The notes: generated from the letters alone by a model not told the origin. Counted from the first letter of the stretch, positions 51,250 to 60,861 are shown. The stretch is 64,000 nt of DNA from Micromonospora halotolerans (GCF_032108445.1 NZ_CP134876.1:6820001-6884000), one strand, 5' to 3'. Translations and numbers: made by a program.

Positions 51250-53391
51250 ATGGCCCGCACCACCCATCCCGGCGCCTGCCCGCTGGACTGTCCCGACACC
51301 TGCGTCTGGCAGCTCACGGTCTCCGACGGCCGGGCCGTCGCGCTCCGCGGCGACCGCGAGCACCCGTTCACCCGGGGCGCGCTCTGCGGCAAGGTCAACC
51401 GCTACCTCGACGCGGTCAACGGCCCGGACCGGCTGACCACCCCCTACGTGCGCACCGGCCCGAAGGGCGCCGGGCGGGTCGCGTACCGGCCGGCGAGCTG
51501 GGCGGAGGCGGTCGACCGGGTGGCCGCCGGGCTGCGCGCGAGCATCGAACGGGACGGCCCGGAGTCCGTGCTGCCCTACTACTTCGCCGGCACCATGGGC
51601 CACGTGCAGGGCTGGACGATGGGCCAGCGGCTCTTCGCGTACCTGGGTGCGTCGCGGCTGGACACCACCATCTGCACGGGCGCGGCCCGCGCGGCGCTGC
51701 GCTCGATCTACGGGGGCTCGGTCGGCTTCGAGCCGGAGTCGATCGTGGCGGCGAAGCTCATCGTGCTCTGGGGCGCCAACCCGCTCGCCACCAACCTGCA
51801 CCTGTGGCCGTTCGTGCAGCAGGCCCGGGAGCGCGGCGCGTACCTGGTCACCATCGACCCGCTGCGCACCGACACCGCGGCCCGCAGCGACGAGCACGTC
51901 GCCCCGCTGCCCGGCACCGACGCGGCGCTCGCGCTCGGGCTCATGCGGCACGTACGCGACGCCGGCGCGACCGACGAGGAGTGGCTGGCCGCGCACACCG
52001 TCGGCTGGCCCGAGCTGGCCGCCCGGCTCGACGAGTGGCCGGTGGAGCGGGCCGCCGCCGAGTGCGGCCTGCCCGTCGAGGTGGTCCGCCGGCTCGGCGA
52101 CCGGATCGCCACCACCCGACCCACCGCCGTCCGGGTCGGGCTGGGCCTGCAACGGCACCACGGCGCCGGCCAGGCGATCCGGGCGATCTGCGCGCTGCCG
52201 CTGGTCACCGGCGACTTCCGGTACCCGGGCGGCGGCGCCCTGGTGTCGACCAGCGGGCACCACCCGATCGACGAGGGCCCGGTGGTCCGGCCGCCCGGCA
52301 TGCCGGCCCCGCCCGCCCGGTCGGTGAACATGAGCCGGCTGGCGACCGTGCTCACCGGGGAGGCCGACCCGCCGGTGACCTCGCTGGTGGTGTTCAACGC
52401 CAACCCGGCCGCCACGGCCCCGGACCAGAACCGGCTCCTCGCCGGCCTGCGTCGCGCCGACCTGTTCACCGTGGTGCTGGAGCAGCGCTGGACCGACACC
52501 TGCGACTACGCCGACGTGGTGCTGCCGGCCACCATGCAGCCGGAGCACCTCGACCTGCACTCCTCCTACGGCCACCACTACACGACGTTGAACCTGCCGG
52601 TCACCCGGGCGCCGGGCGAGGCCCTGCCGAACACCGAGATCTTCCGGCGGATCGCCGCCGCGCTCGGCATCGACCACCCCCGGTTCTCCGACAGCGACGA
52701 GGACCTGGCCCGGCAGCTGCTGACCGGCACGCCGGTCAGCTTCGAGGAGCTGCGCGAGCGGACGTACGCCCGGGCCACCGGGGTGCCGGTGGGCGCCGCC
52801 CCGTTCGCCGCCGGCGGTTTCCCCACCCCGGACGGCCGGGCCCGGCTGCACGACCCGGGGCTGGCCCGGCTCGGGGTGGACCCGCTACCCGGACACACCC
52901 CGCCCGTGGAGGCGGCCGACCCCGAGCTGGCCCGCCGGTTCCCGCTGGTGCTGATCGCCCCGGCGGGCCGGTTCCTGATGAACTCCACCTTCGCGTCGCT
53001 GCCCTGGCACGCGCGGCGGACCGGCCCGCCCCGGGTGCACCTGCACCCGGACGACGCGGCGGCGCGCGGCCTCGCCGACGGCGACGCGGTGCGGGTGCGC
53101 AACGACCGGGGCGCGTTCCTCGCGGCGGCCGCCGTCGACGGGGCGACCCGGCCGGGGCTGGCGTTCACGTACAAGGCGTACTGGGCGCGGCTGAGCCCGG
53201 GCCGGGCCACCGTCAACGCGGTCACCGCCGTGCGCGACACCGACCTGGGCGAGGCGCCGACGTTCCACGACTGCCGGGTCGAGGTCGAGCCGGTGCCGGC
53301 CGAGCTGCTGATCCCCGAGCCGCCCGCCGACGCGGCGGCCGTGCCGGCGCCCGCCGCACCCGCCGACCCGGCGCCGGTGCCGGCCGGCTGA
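51250..53391 (+). CDS. Molybdopterin oxidoreductase (formate dehydrogenase/DMSO reductase family)
   Basis: Protein of 713 residues. The N-terminal [4Fe-4S] site CPLDCPDTC plus a distal Cys in GALCGKVNRYLDAV, then bis-MGD domains (RPASWAEAVDRVAAGL; VLWGANPLATNLHLWPFV; TIDPLRTDTAARSDEHV; NPAATAPDQNRL; QRWTDTCDYADVVLPATMQP) and the C-terminal dinucleotide-binding domain (VHLHPDDAAARGLADGDAVR). No Tat signal, so cytoplasmic. The electron partner and substrate are unknown; no accessory subunits are adjacent. An Ala/Pro-rich tail ends the protein. Confidence 0.93.
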   Translation: MARTTHPGACPLDCPDTCVWQLTVSDGRAVALRGDREHPFTRGALCGKVNRYLDAVNGPDRLTTPYVRTGPKGAGRVAYRPASWAEAVDRVAAGLRASIERDGPESVLPYYFAGTMGHVQGWTMGQRLFAYLGASRLDTTICTGAARAALRSIYGGSVGFEPESIVAAKLIVLWGANPLATNLHLWPFVQQARERGAYLVTIDPLRTDTAARSDEHVAPLPGTDAALALGLMRHVRDAGATDEEWLAAHTVGWPELAARLDEWPVERAAAECGLPVEVVRRLGDRIATTRPTAVRVGLGLQRHHGAGQAIRAICALPLVTGDFRYPGGGALVSTSGHHPIDEGPVVRPPGMPAPPARSVNMSRLATVLTGEADPPVTSLVVFNANPAATAPDQNRLLAGLRRADLFTVVLEQRWTDTCDYADVVLPATMQPEHLDLHSSYGHHYTTLNLPVTRAPGEALPNTEIFRRIAAALGIDHPRFSDSDEDLARQLLTGTPVSFEELRERTYARATGVPVGAAPFAAGGFPTPDGRARLHDPGLARLGVDPLPGHTPPVEAADPELARRFPLVLIAPAGRFLMNSTFASLPWHARRTGPPRVHLHPDDAAARGLADGDAVRVRNDRGAFLAAAAVDGATRPGLAFTYKAYWARLSPGRATVNAVTAVRDTDLGEAPTFHDCRVEVEPVPAELLIPEPPADAAAVPAPAAPADPAPVPAG

Positions 53392-53513
53392 GCCGGGACT
53401 TCCGGCCCGTGGTCGGCGCGCTCGGCTACGCGATCGACGACGCCCCGATGGCCGCGCTGCGGGCCGGAGGCGGCACCCCGCCGGCATCGCCTGATCCGCG
53501 CGGCCGGCCCGCC

Positions 53514-53539
53514 GGCGTCGCCGTCCCCCGGGCGACGCC
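53514..53539. terminator. Hairpin between convergent oxidoreductase and glycosidase genes
   Basis: Perfect 9-bp stem GGCGTCGCC / GGCGACGCC with an 8-nt loop, 6 nt beyond the end of the GH63-like gene. It probably ends both converging transcripts. Confidence 0.65.
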
Positions 53540-53545
53540 AGCGGC

Positions 53546-54910
53546 TCAGCCCTCGGCGAGGGCGTCCAGCACGAGCGCGGCGGTCCAGCTGAACGCCGGT
53601 GAGCCGAGCCCGGCCCCGGTGTCCGGGTGGAAGTACTCGTGGCAGCCGGCCCCGTCGACGAGGTCCAGCAGGGACTCGCGCAGCCCGGCGGCCAGGTCGG
53701 GGCGGTCGTGGGCGCGCAGCCCCCGCCACAGCAGCCAGCCGGTGTTGACCCAGCTCGGGCCGCGCCAGTAGCGCAGCGGTTCGAAGTCCGGCGCGGTTCG
53801 GTCGTGGGTGGGCAGCGGGCGGTCCATCCGGGCGGCCAGACCGAACCGGGGCGAGCACGCCTCGGCGAGCACCGCCCGCACCTGGTGGGCCGGCAGGTCG
53901 GGCAGGATCAGCGGCATGAGCCCGAGCACCGTGCGGGCCGGGACGAGCCGGTCGGCCCGGACGTCGCGCGGGCGGAAGGTGCCGGTCACCGGGTCGTAGA
54001 GCCGGTCGACCAGGGCCTGCGTGATCCGCGCCGCGCGGTCCCGGTGCGGCCCGGGGTCGGCGCCCACCACGGTGGCGATGCGGGCCAGGGCCTGCTCGGA
54101 GACGCCGAGCGCCGCGTTGACCAGCGGGCACTCCACCAGGAACGGGTGCCGGTCGAGCAGCCCCTCGTCCCGGTAGCGGCCGGCCCGGTAGGCGTCCACG
54201 AGCGCCACGTAGCGTGCGTAGTCCAGGTCGGTGGGGCGGTGCGCCGCGTCGGCGTGCGCGGTGTCGTGCCGGCGGTACGCCCGCAGCACCGCCTCGTCGG
54301 CGGGCACGGCGGCCAGCGGGACGTCCCAGGCGGGGCTGTTGTCCAGGCCGGACTCCCACGGGTGCACGACGGCGGCCAGCCCGCCCCCGCCGACGTCCCG
54401 CCGGCCGGTCAGGTAGCGCTGCTGGGCGACCAGCCGCGGATAGAGCCAGCGCAACGCGGCCACCGACGCCTCGGAGGGGGCGCGGCGGTGCACCAGCCAG
54501 GCGGCCGGGGCGTGCACCGGCGGCTGGACGATGCCCGAGGTGGCCGCCGCCGGGGCGCCGTCGGCCCGGGCCGAGTCCCAGAACTCGGGCCCGGGGAAGT
54601 ACGCGCCGACCCGCAGCGCCGGGTTGAACACGATGTGCGGCACCCGCCCGTCGGCCCACTGCGCGGTGAACAGGGTGCGCAACTCCCGCCAGGCCCGGTC
54701 CGGGCGGACGTGCGCCAGCCCGACCGCGATGAACGCCGAGTCCCAGCTCCACTGGTGCGGATAGAGGGTGCGGGAGGGCACGGTGTGGTCGTGCTCCCAG
54801 TTGGCGTCCAGCGTGGCCAGCGCGAGCCGCCGCAGCCGGGCGGCCCGCTCGGCGTCGCCGGGACCGGGACCGCCGGGCCGCACCCGGGCCGCCCCACCGG
54901 GGGCGCTCAT
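53546..54910 (-). CDS. GH63/MGH1-like glycoside hydrolase
   Basis: Protein of 454 residues of the (alpha/alpha)6-barrel group that includes mannosylglycerate hydrolase and GH63 glucosidases: LYPHQWSWDSAFIAVGLA (catalytic-region Asp), HPWESGLDNSPAWD (Glu/Asp pair typical of the family), YWRGPSWVNTGWLLWRGL and CHEYFHPDTGAGLGSPAFSW near the end. No signal peptide, so it acts in the cytoplasm on an imported oligosaccharide or glycoside. Last gene of the dehydrogenase-isomerase-hydrolase operon, divergent from the sugar ABC transporter. ATG 54910 chosen. Confidence 0.85.
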   Translation of the reverse strand: MSAPGGAARVRPGGPGPGDAERAARLRRLALATLDANWEHDHTVPSRTLYPHQWSWDSAFIAVGLAHVRPDRAWRELRTLFTAQWADGRVPHIVFNPALRVGAYFPGPEFWDSARADGAPAAATSGIVQPPVHAPAAWLVHRRAPSEASVAALRWLYPRLVAQQRYLTGRRDVGGGGLAAVVHPWESGLDNSPAWDVPLAAVPADEAVLRAYRRHDTAHADAAHRPTDLDYARYVALVDAYRAGRYRDEGLLDRHPFLVECPLVNAALGVSEQALARIATVVGADPGPHRDRAARITQALVDRLYDPVTGTFRPRDVRADRLVPARTVLGLMPLILPDLPAHQVRAVLAEACSPRFGLAARMDRPLPTHDRTAPDFEPLRYWRGPSWVNTGWLLWRGLRAHDRPDLAAGLRESLLDLVDGAGCHEYFHPDTGAGLGSPAFSWTAALVLDALAEG

Positions 54911-54987
54911 GCCGCCGCCTCGCTGTCGCTCGGCACCGGCGCGAGGCGCCGCGCTACTGAGCCCCATGGCTCGCTCGCTCCGCTCGC

Positions 54988-55806
54988 TCACGCCGCCGCC
55001 CGCCGCGGCCGGGCCTGGGCGAGGACGGTGGCGGCCTGGCGCAGGGCGGCGACGGGCTCGCCGCGCAGCCGGCACTCCAGCGCCAGCCAGCCGGGATAGC
55101 CGATCGCGTCCAGGGTGGCCAGCAGCGCCGACCAGTCCAGGTGCCCGGCCCCCGGCTGGTGCCGGTTGGAGTCGCTGACCTGCACGTGCCCGAGGTACGG
55201 CGCGGCCGCGCGCAGCGCCGCGCAGGCGTCGTCCTCCTCGATGTTCATGTGGTAGGTGTCGGCGACCACCCGGACCGAGGGCAGCCCGACGGCACGGCAC
55301 AGGGCGACCGCGTCGTCGAGCCGGTTGACCATGTGGTCCTCGTACCGGTTGAGGGGTTCCAGGAAGAGGGTGACCCCCTCGGCGCGGGCGTGCTCGCCCA
55401 GCTCGCCCAGGGCGTCGACGAGCACCCGCCGGTCGCCCTCGGGCGGGCGGGGCGGCTCGAACGGCGGCAGCCGGCGGGAGAACATCCCCCAGGCGGCCGG
55501 GGTCATGGCGCCGATCCCGCCGAGCTCCGCGATGACGGAGAGCTGGGAGCGCAGGTTGCGGACCGCGTCCCGGGAGCGCGCGGGGTCGAAGTCGCCGATG
55601 AAGTGGTCCATCTCGACGCAGACGGTCGGCATGACCACGCCCTCGGCGCGGGCGCGGCGCAGCTCCGGCAGCCGCCGGGCCAGGGCCAGGTCGCCCCGGC
55701 CGCGCAGCTCGATGCCCTGGTAGCCGAGGGAGACGGCGAGGGCGTACTTCTCGGACAGGCCGGCGCCGGGGAGCAACTGCTCCTGGCAGGCCAGGGGGAT
55801 GGTCAT
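54988..55806 (-). CDS. Sugar phosphate isomerase/epimerase (TIM barrel)
   Basis: Protein of 272 residues of the xylose isomerase-like AP-endonuclease-2 fold: LAVSLGYQGIELRGRGDLAL, the metal-site Glu in VTLFLEPLNRYEDHM, VVADTYHMNIEEDD, and LGHVQVSDSNRHQPGAGHLD. It probably isomerises, epimerises or dehydrates an imported sugar derivative. The start overlaps the dehydrogenase stop by 4 nt (ATGA). The 77-bp gap before the glycosidase contains a GAGCG-rich repeat. Confidence 0.9.
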   Translation of the reverse strand: MTIPLACQEQLLPGAGLSEKYALAVSLGYQGIELRGRGDLALARRLPELRRARAEGVVMPTVCVEMDHFIGDFDPARSRDAVRNLRSQLSVIAELGGIGAMTPAAWGMFSRRLPPFEPPRPPEGDRRVLVDALGELGEHARAEGVTLFLEPLNRYEDHMVNRLDDAVALCRAVGLPSVRVVADTYHMNIEEDDACAALRAAAPYLGHVQVSDSNRHQPGAGHLDWSALLATLDAIGYPGWLALECRLRGEPVAALRQAATVLAQARPRRAAA

Positions 55807-56843
55807 GGGAACCTCAGCACCACTTGGAGGACGTCACCGTCACCGCGGTCGAGCAACGCGAGCGCGTCGGCCACCGCGCCCGCGTCGACGACGTGGCTCA
55901 CCAGCGGCAGCGGGTCGACGCTGCCCTCGGCCACCAGGTCCATGAAGGTGTGGGCGATCCGGGTCCCGGTCCACCGGCCGGCCGTGCCGGGTGCGGGGGC
56001 GGGCCCGGAGATCTGGGCCGCCACCAGCTGGATCCGGTTGTGGTGGAACTCCTCGCCGAGCCCCAACCCGTGGGCGTACCCCTGGTAGAAGCCGGCGGCC
56101 ACGACGCGGCCGGCGTGGGTGGTGGCGCGGATGGCCTCGTGCAGCGCCGGGTACGACCCGGACAGTTCGAGACAGACGTCCGCGCCGCGGCCGCCGGTGG
56201 CCGCGTGCAGCGCGGCGGCGGCGGAGTCGACGGTGGCGTCGACCACCCGGCGGGCGCCGAGCCGGGTGGCATGGGCGAGCCGGTCCGGTACCCGGTCGAC
56301 GGCCACCACCCGGGCTCCGGAGAGGACGGCGAGCCGGGTGCCGAGCAGGCCGATCACCCCCTGGCCGAAGACACCCACCCAGTCGCCGAGGTGCAGGTCA
56401 CCGGCGAGCACGGCGGTGAGCGCGATGGCGCCGGGGCGGGCGAAGACGGCGGCCAGGGGGTCGAGCCCGGGGGCGAGCGGGGTGACCGCGCCGGCGGCGA
56501 GCACGGCCTCGGCGCGGTGCCCCCAGATGCCCCAGACGACCTGCCCGGGCCGGCGGTCGGCGACGTCGGGCGCGACCTCGACGACCTCGCCGACCTCCTC
56601 GTAGCCGAAGCCCACCACCGGGTACGCGGGCGCGGCCTGCCGGGGCACGAACATCCGGGTGGCGTCGTCCCAGTCCTTGTTGAGCCGGGGATTGCTGCCC
56701 CGGTAGAGGGTCAGCTCGGTGCCGGCGGAGATCCCGGAGTAGCAGGTGCGGACGCGGACCTGGCCCGGGCCGAGCGGGTCCGGGGGGCAGGGCTCCAGGC
56801 TCACCCGCCGGGGCCCGGCCAGAGAGACAACCCAGTTGGCCAT
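55803..56843 (-). CDS. Medium-chain Zn-type dehydrogenase
   Basis: Protein of 346 residues: GroES-like N-terminus (PDPLGPGQVRVRTCYSGISA, VGFGYEEVGEVVEVAPDV) and Rossmann cofactor domain (LGDWVGVFGQGVIGLLGTRL, VVAVDRVPDRLAHATRLGA). The structural-zinc Cys lobe is absent and the usual His ligand region is diverged, as in sugar- or cyclitol-type dehydrogenases of ABC-linked operons. First gene of the three-gene operon; it diverges from the binding-protein gene across a 119-bp control region. Confidence 0.9.
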   Translation of the reverse strand: MANWVVSLAGPRRVSLEPCPPDPLGPGQVRVRTCYSGISAGTELTLYRGSNPRLNKDWDDATRMFVPRQAAPAYPVVGFGYEEVGEVVEVAPDVADRRPGQVVWGIWGHRAEAVLAAGAVTPLAPGLDPLAAVFARPGAIALTAVLAGDLHLGDWVGVFGQGVIGLLGTRLAVLSGARVVAVDRVPDRLAHATRLGARRVVDATVDSAAAALHAATGGRGADVCLELSGSYPALHEAIRATTHAGRVVAAGFYQGYAHGLGLGEEFHHNRIQLVAAQISGPAPAPGTAGRWTGTRIAHTFMDLVAEGSVDPLPLVSHVVDAGAVADALALLDRGDGDVLQVVLRFP

Positions 56844-56880
56844 GGCGTCGCTCCGAGAAAAGTGCCGGAGCCAATTCTAA

Positions 56881-56894
56881 ACCGAAATATTGGT
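56881..56894. promoter_or_regulatory. Dyad in divergent carbohydrate-locus promoter region
   Basis: ACC-GAAATATT-GGT lies in an AT-rich stretch (56860-56945) between the divergent operons and is imperfectly symmetric. A second dyad-like pair, AACG (56917-56920) and CGTT, follows about 12 nt later. It is a plausible shared operator; the regulator is not encoded nearby. Confidence 0.35.
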
Positions 56895-56962
56895 AATTGT
56901 CTTGTAAACGATCAATCGAGAGCGTTAAATCCCTGATGTACCCTTCGAGAGGAGTGCCACCG

Positions 56963-58354
56963 ATGCCATCACCCTCGATGCGGATCCTCGCCCCCACCCT
57001 GATCATGGCACTTGCCGGGACAACCCTGCTGGCCTGCGGTGACGACGAGCCGAAATCCGACAGTTCTCAGATAACCGTGTGGAGCCTGGAAGACGTGGCG
57101 GACCGCGTGAACGCCACCAAGGCCATCATCGCCGACTACACCGCCAAGACCGGCGTCAAGGTCAACCTGGTCACCGTCAACGAGGACCAGTTCCCCTCCC
57201 TCATCGCCTCCAGCGCCGCCGCCGGCGACCTGCCCGACGTGGTCGGCTCGGTCTCCCTGGCCGGGGTGCGCACGCTGTCCGGCAACGACCTGCTGGAGCC
57301 GGACGCCAACAAGAAGGTCGTCGACAAGCTCGGCCGGGACACGTTCTCCCCGCGCGCCCTCGAACTGACCAGCGAGGACGGCAAGCAGCTCGCCGTGCCC
57401 AGCGACGGGTGGGGCCAGCTGCTGGTCTACCGCAAGGACCTGTTCGCCGCGGCGGGCCTGCCCGCCCCCGACACGTACGAGAAGATCGCCGCCGCGGCGG
57501 CGAAGCTGAACACCGGCGGCCTCGCCGGCATCACCGCGGCGACCGCGCCCGGTGACGTCTTCACCCAGCAGACGTTCGAACACCTCGCGCTGGCCAACAA
57601 CTGCCAGCTCACCGACGACGCCGGCAAGGTCACGCTGGACTCCGCCGAGTGCGTCGAGGCATTCCGCTTCTACGGCGACCTGATGCGGAACAACTCGGTC
57701 AAGGGCGCGCAGGACGTGGACACCACCCGGGCCACCTACTTCGCCGGCAAGGCGGCCATGCTGATCTGGTCGCCGTTCATCCTCGACGAGCTGGCCGGGC
57801 TGCGCAACGACGCCAAGCCGACCTGCCCGCAGTGCCAGTCCGACCCGGCCTGGCTGGCGAAGAACAGCGGCTTCGTCACCGCGATCAAGGGCCCGAACGG
57901 CGCCGAGCCGGCCCAGTACGGCGAGATCAGCTCCTGGGCGGTGCTCGACGGCGCGAGCGACCCCGCGTCGTCCTTCGTGGAGTACATGCTCTCCGACGGC
58001 TACCCGCGCTGGTTCGGCATGTCCCCCGAGGGGCGCTTCCCGGTCCGCACCGGCACGGCGGAGGACAAGCAGAAGTTCCTCACCGCCTGGAACACCAGCC
58101 AGGCCGGGGTGGACCGCAAGCAGCCGCTGTCGGCGGTCTACGGCGACGACGTGCTCGCCACCCTGCGCAAGAGCCCGGACACCTTCCAGCGGTGGGGGCT
58201 GACCCAGGGCCAGGGCAAGCTCGTCGGGGCCATCCTCGGCGAGCTGCCGGTACCCAAGGCGCTCGCCGACGTGATCGGCGGGAAGTCCGACGCCCGGGCC
58301 GCCGCCGACCGGGCGAAGAAGGACGTCGACGCGATCGCCAAGGGCGTGAATTGA
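56963..58354 (+). CDS. Sugar ABC transporter substrate-binding lipoprotein
   Basis: Extracellular solute-binding protein family 1, 463 residues. Lipoprotein signal with lipobox LLAC (Cys25). Mature part: ITVWSLEDVADRVNATKAII, VNEDQFPSLIASSAAAGDLP, KQLAVPSDGWGQLLVYRKDL and SVEYMLSDGYPRWFGMSPEG-like C-terminal lobe features. ATG 56963 has AGGAG 8 nt upstream. The permease gene overlaps its stop (TTGA). Cell-surface anchored; sugar identity unknown. Confidence 0.93.
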   Translation: MPSPSMRILAPTLIMALAGTTLLACGDDEPKSDSSQITVWSLEDVADRVNATKAIIADYTAKTGVKVNLVTVNEDQFPSLIASSAAAGDLPDVVGSVSLAGVRTLSGNDLLEPDANKKVVDKLGRDTFSPRALELTSEDGKQLAVPSDGWGQLLVYRKDLFAAAGLPAPDTYEKIAAAAAKLNTGGLAGITAATAPGDVFTQQTFEHLALANNCQLTDDAGKVTLDSAECVEAFRFYGDLMRNNSVKGAQDVDTTRATYFAGKAAMLIWSPFILDELAGLRNDAKPTCPQCQSDPAWLAKNSGFVTAIKGPNGAEPAQYGEISSWAVLDGASDPASSFVEYMLSDGYPRWFGMSPEGRFPVRTGTAEDKQKFLTAWNTSQAGVDRKQPLSAVYGDDVLATLRKSPDTFQRWGLTQGQGKLVGAILGELPVPKALADVIGGKSDARAAADRAKKDVDAIAKGVN

Positions 58355-59313
58355 CCACCACCGCGCCGGAGGCCGGCCGCTCCCCCACCGGGGAGCGGCC
58401 CCGCCGGCCCGGCCGACGCCCCCTCACCCTGCGCCGCCGCGAGTCCCACGCCGGGCTCGCGCTGGTCGCCCCGACCCTGCTCGTCGTGGTCGCGGTGATC
58501 GGCATACCCATCGTGTGGACCGTAGTGCTGGCCTTCCAGCGGGTACGCCTGGCGACCCTGCGCCGGACCGGCCTCTTCGGCGAGCTGACCCTGGACAACG
58601 TCGACCGGGTGCTGCACACCCCGGGATTCGCCGACACGCTCTGGACCACCGTGCTCTACAGCGCCGGCGGGACCGTCGGCTCGATCCTGGTCGGCCTGGT
58701 GGCGGCGCTCGTGGTCCGCCGGCCGTTCCGGGGCCGCACGATCGTCCGCGCCTCCATGCTGCTGCCGTACGTGGCACCGGTGGTCGCCATGACGTTCGTC
58801 TGGCAGGTCATGCTCGACCCGCAGCTCGGCTTCGTCAACGACTGGGGCCGACGGTTCCTCGGCTGGGACGAGCCGATCCCGTTCCTGTCCCAGGAGTCCA
58901 CCGCGCTCTGGACGGTCATCGCGTTCGAGGCGTGGCGCTACTTCCCGTTCGCCTTCCTGTTCCTGCTGGCCCGGCTCCAGGCCGTGCCCGGCGAGCTGGA
59001 GGAGGCGGCCCGGGTCGACGGCGCCACCCCGACCCAGCGCTTCCGGTACATCCTGCTGCCCCAGCTCATGCCGGTGATCGCGCTGATCGGTGTGCTCCGG
59101 TTCATCATGACCTTCAACAAGTTCGACGACGTCTACCTGCTCACCGGGGGCTCGGCCGGCACCGAGGTGGTCAGCGTCCGGGTCTACCAGTTCCTCACCG
59201 CGCGGACCGACATCGGCGCGGCCGCGGCGCAGGCGGTCGTGCTGGCCGTGGTGCTGATCGTCTTCGTCGCGATCTACCTGCGCTTCTTCAGCGGCCGACG
59301 GGAGGGGGCGTGA
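58351..59313 (+). CDS. Sugar ABC transporter permease 1 (MalF-type)
   Basis: Protein of 320 residues, six main membrane helices after a basic N-terminus. The EAA loop EEAARVDGATPTQRFRYIL contacts the ATPase. TTG start overlaps the stop of the binding protein (TTGA); the second permease starts at its last base (TGATG). No ATPase gene follows, as is common where a shared MsiK-type ATPase is used. Confidence 0.93.
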   Translation: MTTTAPEAGRSPTGERPRRPGRRPLTLRRRESHAGLALVAPTLLVVVAVIGIPIVWTVVLAFQRVRLATLRRTGLFGELTLDNVDRVLHTPGFADTLWTTVLYSAGGTVGSILVGLVAALVVRRPFRGRTIVRASMLLPYVAPVVAMTFVWQVMLDPQLGFVNDWGRRFLGWDEPIPFLSQESTALWTVIAFEAWRYFPFAFLFLLARLQAVPGELEEAARVDGATPTQRFRYILLPQLMPVIALIGVLRFIMTFNKFDDVYLLTGGSAGTEVVSVRVYQFLTARTDIGAAAAQAVVLAVVLIVFVAIYLRFFSGRREGA

Positions 59314-60179
59314 TGGACCGGGACCGGATCGAGACGGTGAGCCTGCGCTGGCTGCGCCGGCTGGTGATCACCGCGTTCCTGCTGGTCACCCTGCTGCCGT
59401 TCTGGTACATGCTGGTGCTCTCGGTGCGCCCCATCGAGCGGCTGCTGCTCGACCCCGGCTCGCTGGTCGTGCCGTTCGGCGAGCTGACCGTCGCCACCTA
59501 CGCCGAGGTGCTGAAGTCGGTGGAGGACGGCGGGCAGGGCTTCCTCACCTTCATCCGCAACAGCGGCATCGTGGCGCTGGCCGCCACCGCGCTCACCCTG
59601 GTGATCGCCATCCCCGGCGCGTACGCGGTCTCCCGGCTGCGGTTCTTCGGCCGGCGGCAGGTCAGCGCGCTGTTCCTGGCGGTCTACCTGTTCCCGTCGA
59701 TCGTCATCGCGATCCCGCTCTTCGTGGTCTTCACCCGGGCCGGGCTGCGCGGGTCGCTGGTCGGGTTGGTGCTGGTCTACATCTCGCAGACCCTGCCGGT
59801 CTCGGTCTACATGCTGAAGAACTACTTCGAGACGATCCCGGTCAGCCTGGAGGAGTCCGCGGCGATCGACGGGGCCGGCCGGCTCGGCATCATCCGCCGG
59901 GTCAGCCTGCCGCTCGCCGCGCCGTCGGTGATGGCGGTCGCGCTCTACGACTTCATGATCGCCTGGAACGAGTTCCTCTTCGCGCTGCTCTTCCTGGTCG
60001 ACCGGCCCAACCGGTGGACCGTCTCGCTGGGTCTGTCGCTGCTCTCCGACGGTGTCGAGGTGCCGAAGACGGTGCTGATGGCCGGCTCGGTGATCCTCAC
60101 CCTGCCGATCGTGATCCTCTTCTTCGCCAGCGAGCGGCTGCTCACCGAGGGCCTCACCAGCGGCGCGGAGAAGGGGTAG
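59313..60179 (+). CDS. Sugar ABC transporter permease 2 (MalG-type)
   Basis: Protein of 288 residues with six membrane helices and the EAA loop EESAAIDGAGRLGIIRRVSL. The fixed 'FIRNSGIVALAATALTLVIA' segment is typical of the MalG family. Overlaps the previous stop by one base, so translation is coupled. Completes the importer apart from the ATPase. Confidence 0.93.
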   Translation: MDRDRIETVSLRWLRRLVITAFLLVTLLPFWYMLVLSVRPIERLLLDPGSLVVPFGELTVATYAEVLKSVEDGGQGFLTFIRNSGIVALAATALTLVIAIPGAYAVSRLRFFGRRQVSALFLAVYLFPSIVIAIPLFVVFTRAGLRGSLVGLVLVYISQTLPVSVYMLKNYFETIPVSLEESAAIDGAGRLGIIRRVSLPLAAPSVMAVALYDFMIAWNEFLFALLFLVDRPNRWTVSLGLSLLSDGVEVPKTVLMAGSVILTLPIVILFFASERLLTEGLTSGAEKG

Positions 60180-60214
60180 TTGACCTTGGCGGGCGGCTCC
60201 ACCAGGATGGCCCG

Positions 60215-60817
60215 GTGCGGGCGACCCGGGAATGGACGGTCAGCGGGCGCCTGGCCCGGCTGATCACCGAGGTGTTCGCGCCGGGCGTCCTGGTGACCGC
60301 CCTGCCGCTGGTGGCGGCCGCCCGGGTCAGCCACTCCCCGCAGCAGTTCCTGCTCTGGGCCGGCACCGCCCTGCTGTTCTGCGCGGTGATCCCGGTCGGC
60401 GTGATCGTCCACGGCGTACGCCGCGGCCGGCTCACCGACCGGCACGTCGGCGACCGCACCCAGCGGGCCCGCCCGCTGCTGACCGGCCTGGCCTCGGTGG
60501 CGCTCGGCATGGCCCTGCTGGCCGCGCTGCGCGCCCCGGCCGAACTGTTCGCCGTGATCGTGGTGATCTTCGTGGTCGGTGTGGCCTGCACCCTGGTGAA
60601 CCGCTGGTGGAAGCTGAGCATCCACGCCGCCGTCGCGGCCGCCACCACGACCGTCCTGGTGCTGCTCCTCGGCCCGGCGCTGCACGCCGGCTGGGTGCTG
60701 GTGGCCGCGGTCGGCTGGTCCCGGGTGGAGTTGCGGGACCACACCTGGCCGCAGGTGGTCGCCGGCGCGGTCACCGGCGCCCCGCTCGCCGCCGGCGCCT
60801 TCCTGGCGCTGGGCTGA
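60215..60817 (+). CDS. PAP2-like membrane protein
   Basis: Protein of 200 residues with about six hydrophobic helices and a C-terminal part resembling the PAP2 superfamily: TLVNRWWKLSIHAAVAAATT and VGWSRVELRDHTWPQVVAGA correspond to the KxSxH and RxxxxxHxxxD motif regions, with the final motif His retained. It may be a lipid phosphatase or a related membrane protein. GTG 60215 chosen; 35 nt after the permease, so it may be read through. Confidence 0.65.
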   Translation: MRATREWTVSGRLARLITEVFAPGVLVTALPLVAAARVSHSPQQFLLWAGTALLFCAVIPVGVIVHGVRRGRLTDRHVGDRTQRARPLLTGLASVALGMALLAALRAPAELFAVIVVIFVVGVACTLVNRWWKLSIHAAVAAATTTVLVLLLGPALHAGWVLVAAVGWSRVELRDHTWPQVVAGAVTGAPLAAGAFLALG

Positions 60818-60861
60818 GGTTCCCCCGACCGGCCCTCACAAGATCAGCTACCGTGGGTGGC

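Noticed and set aside
53395..53500. Possible gene remnant after the molybdopterin oxidoreductase (DFRPVVGALGYAIDDAPMAA in plus frame)
   Set aside because: It looks protein-like but is too short to identify and no matching gene is in the window.
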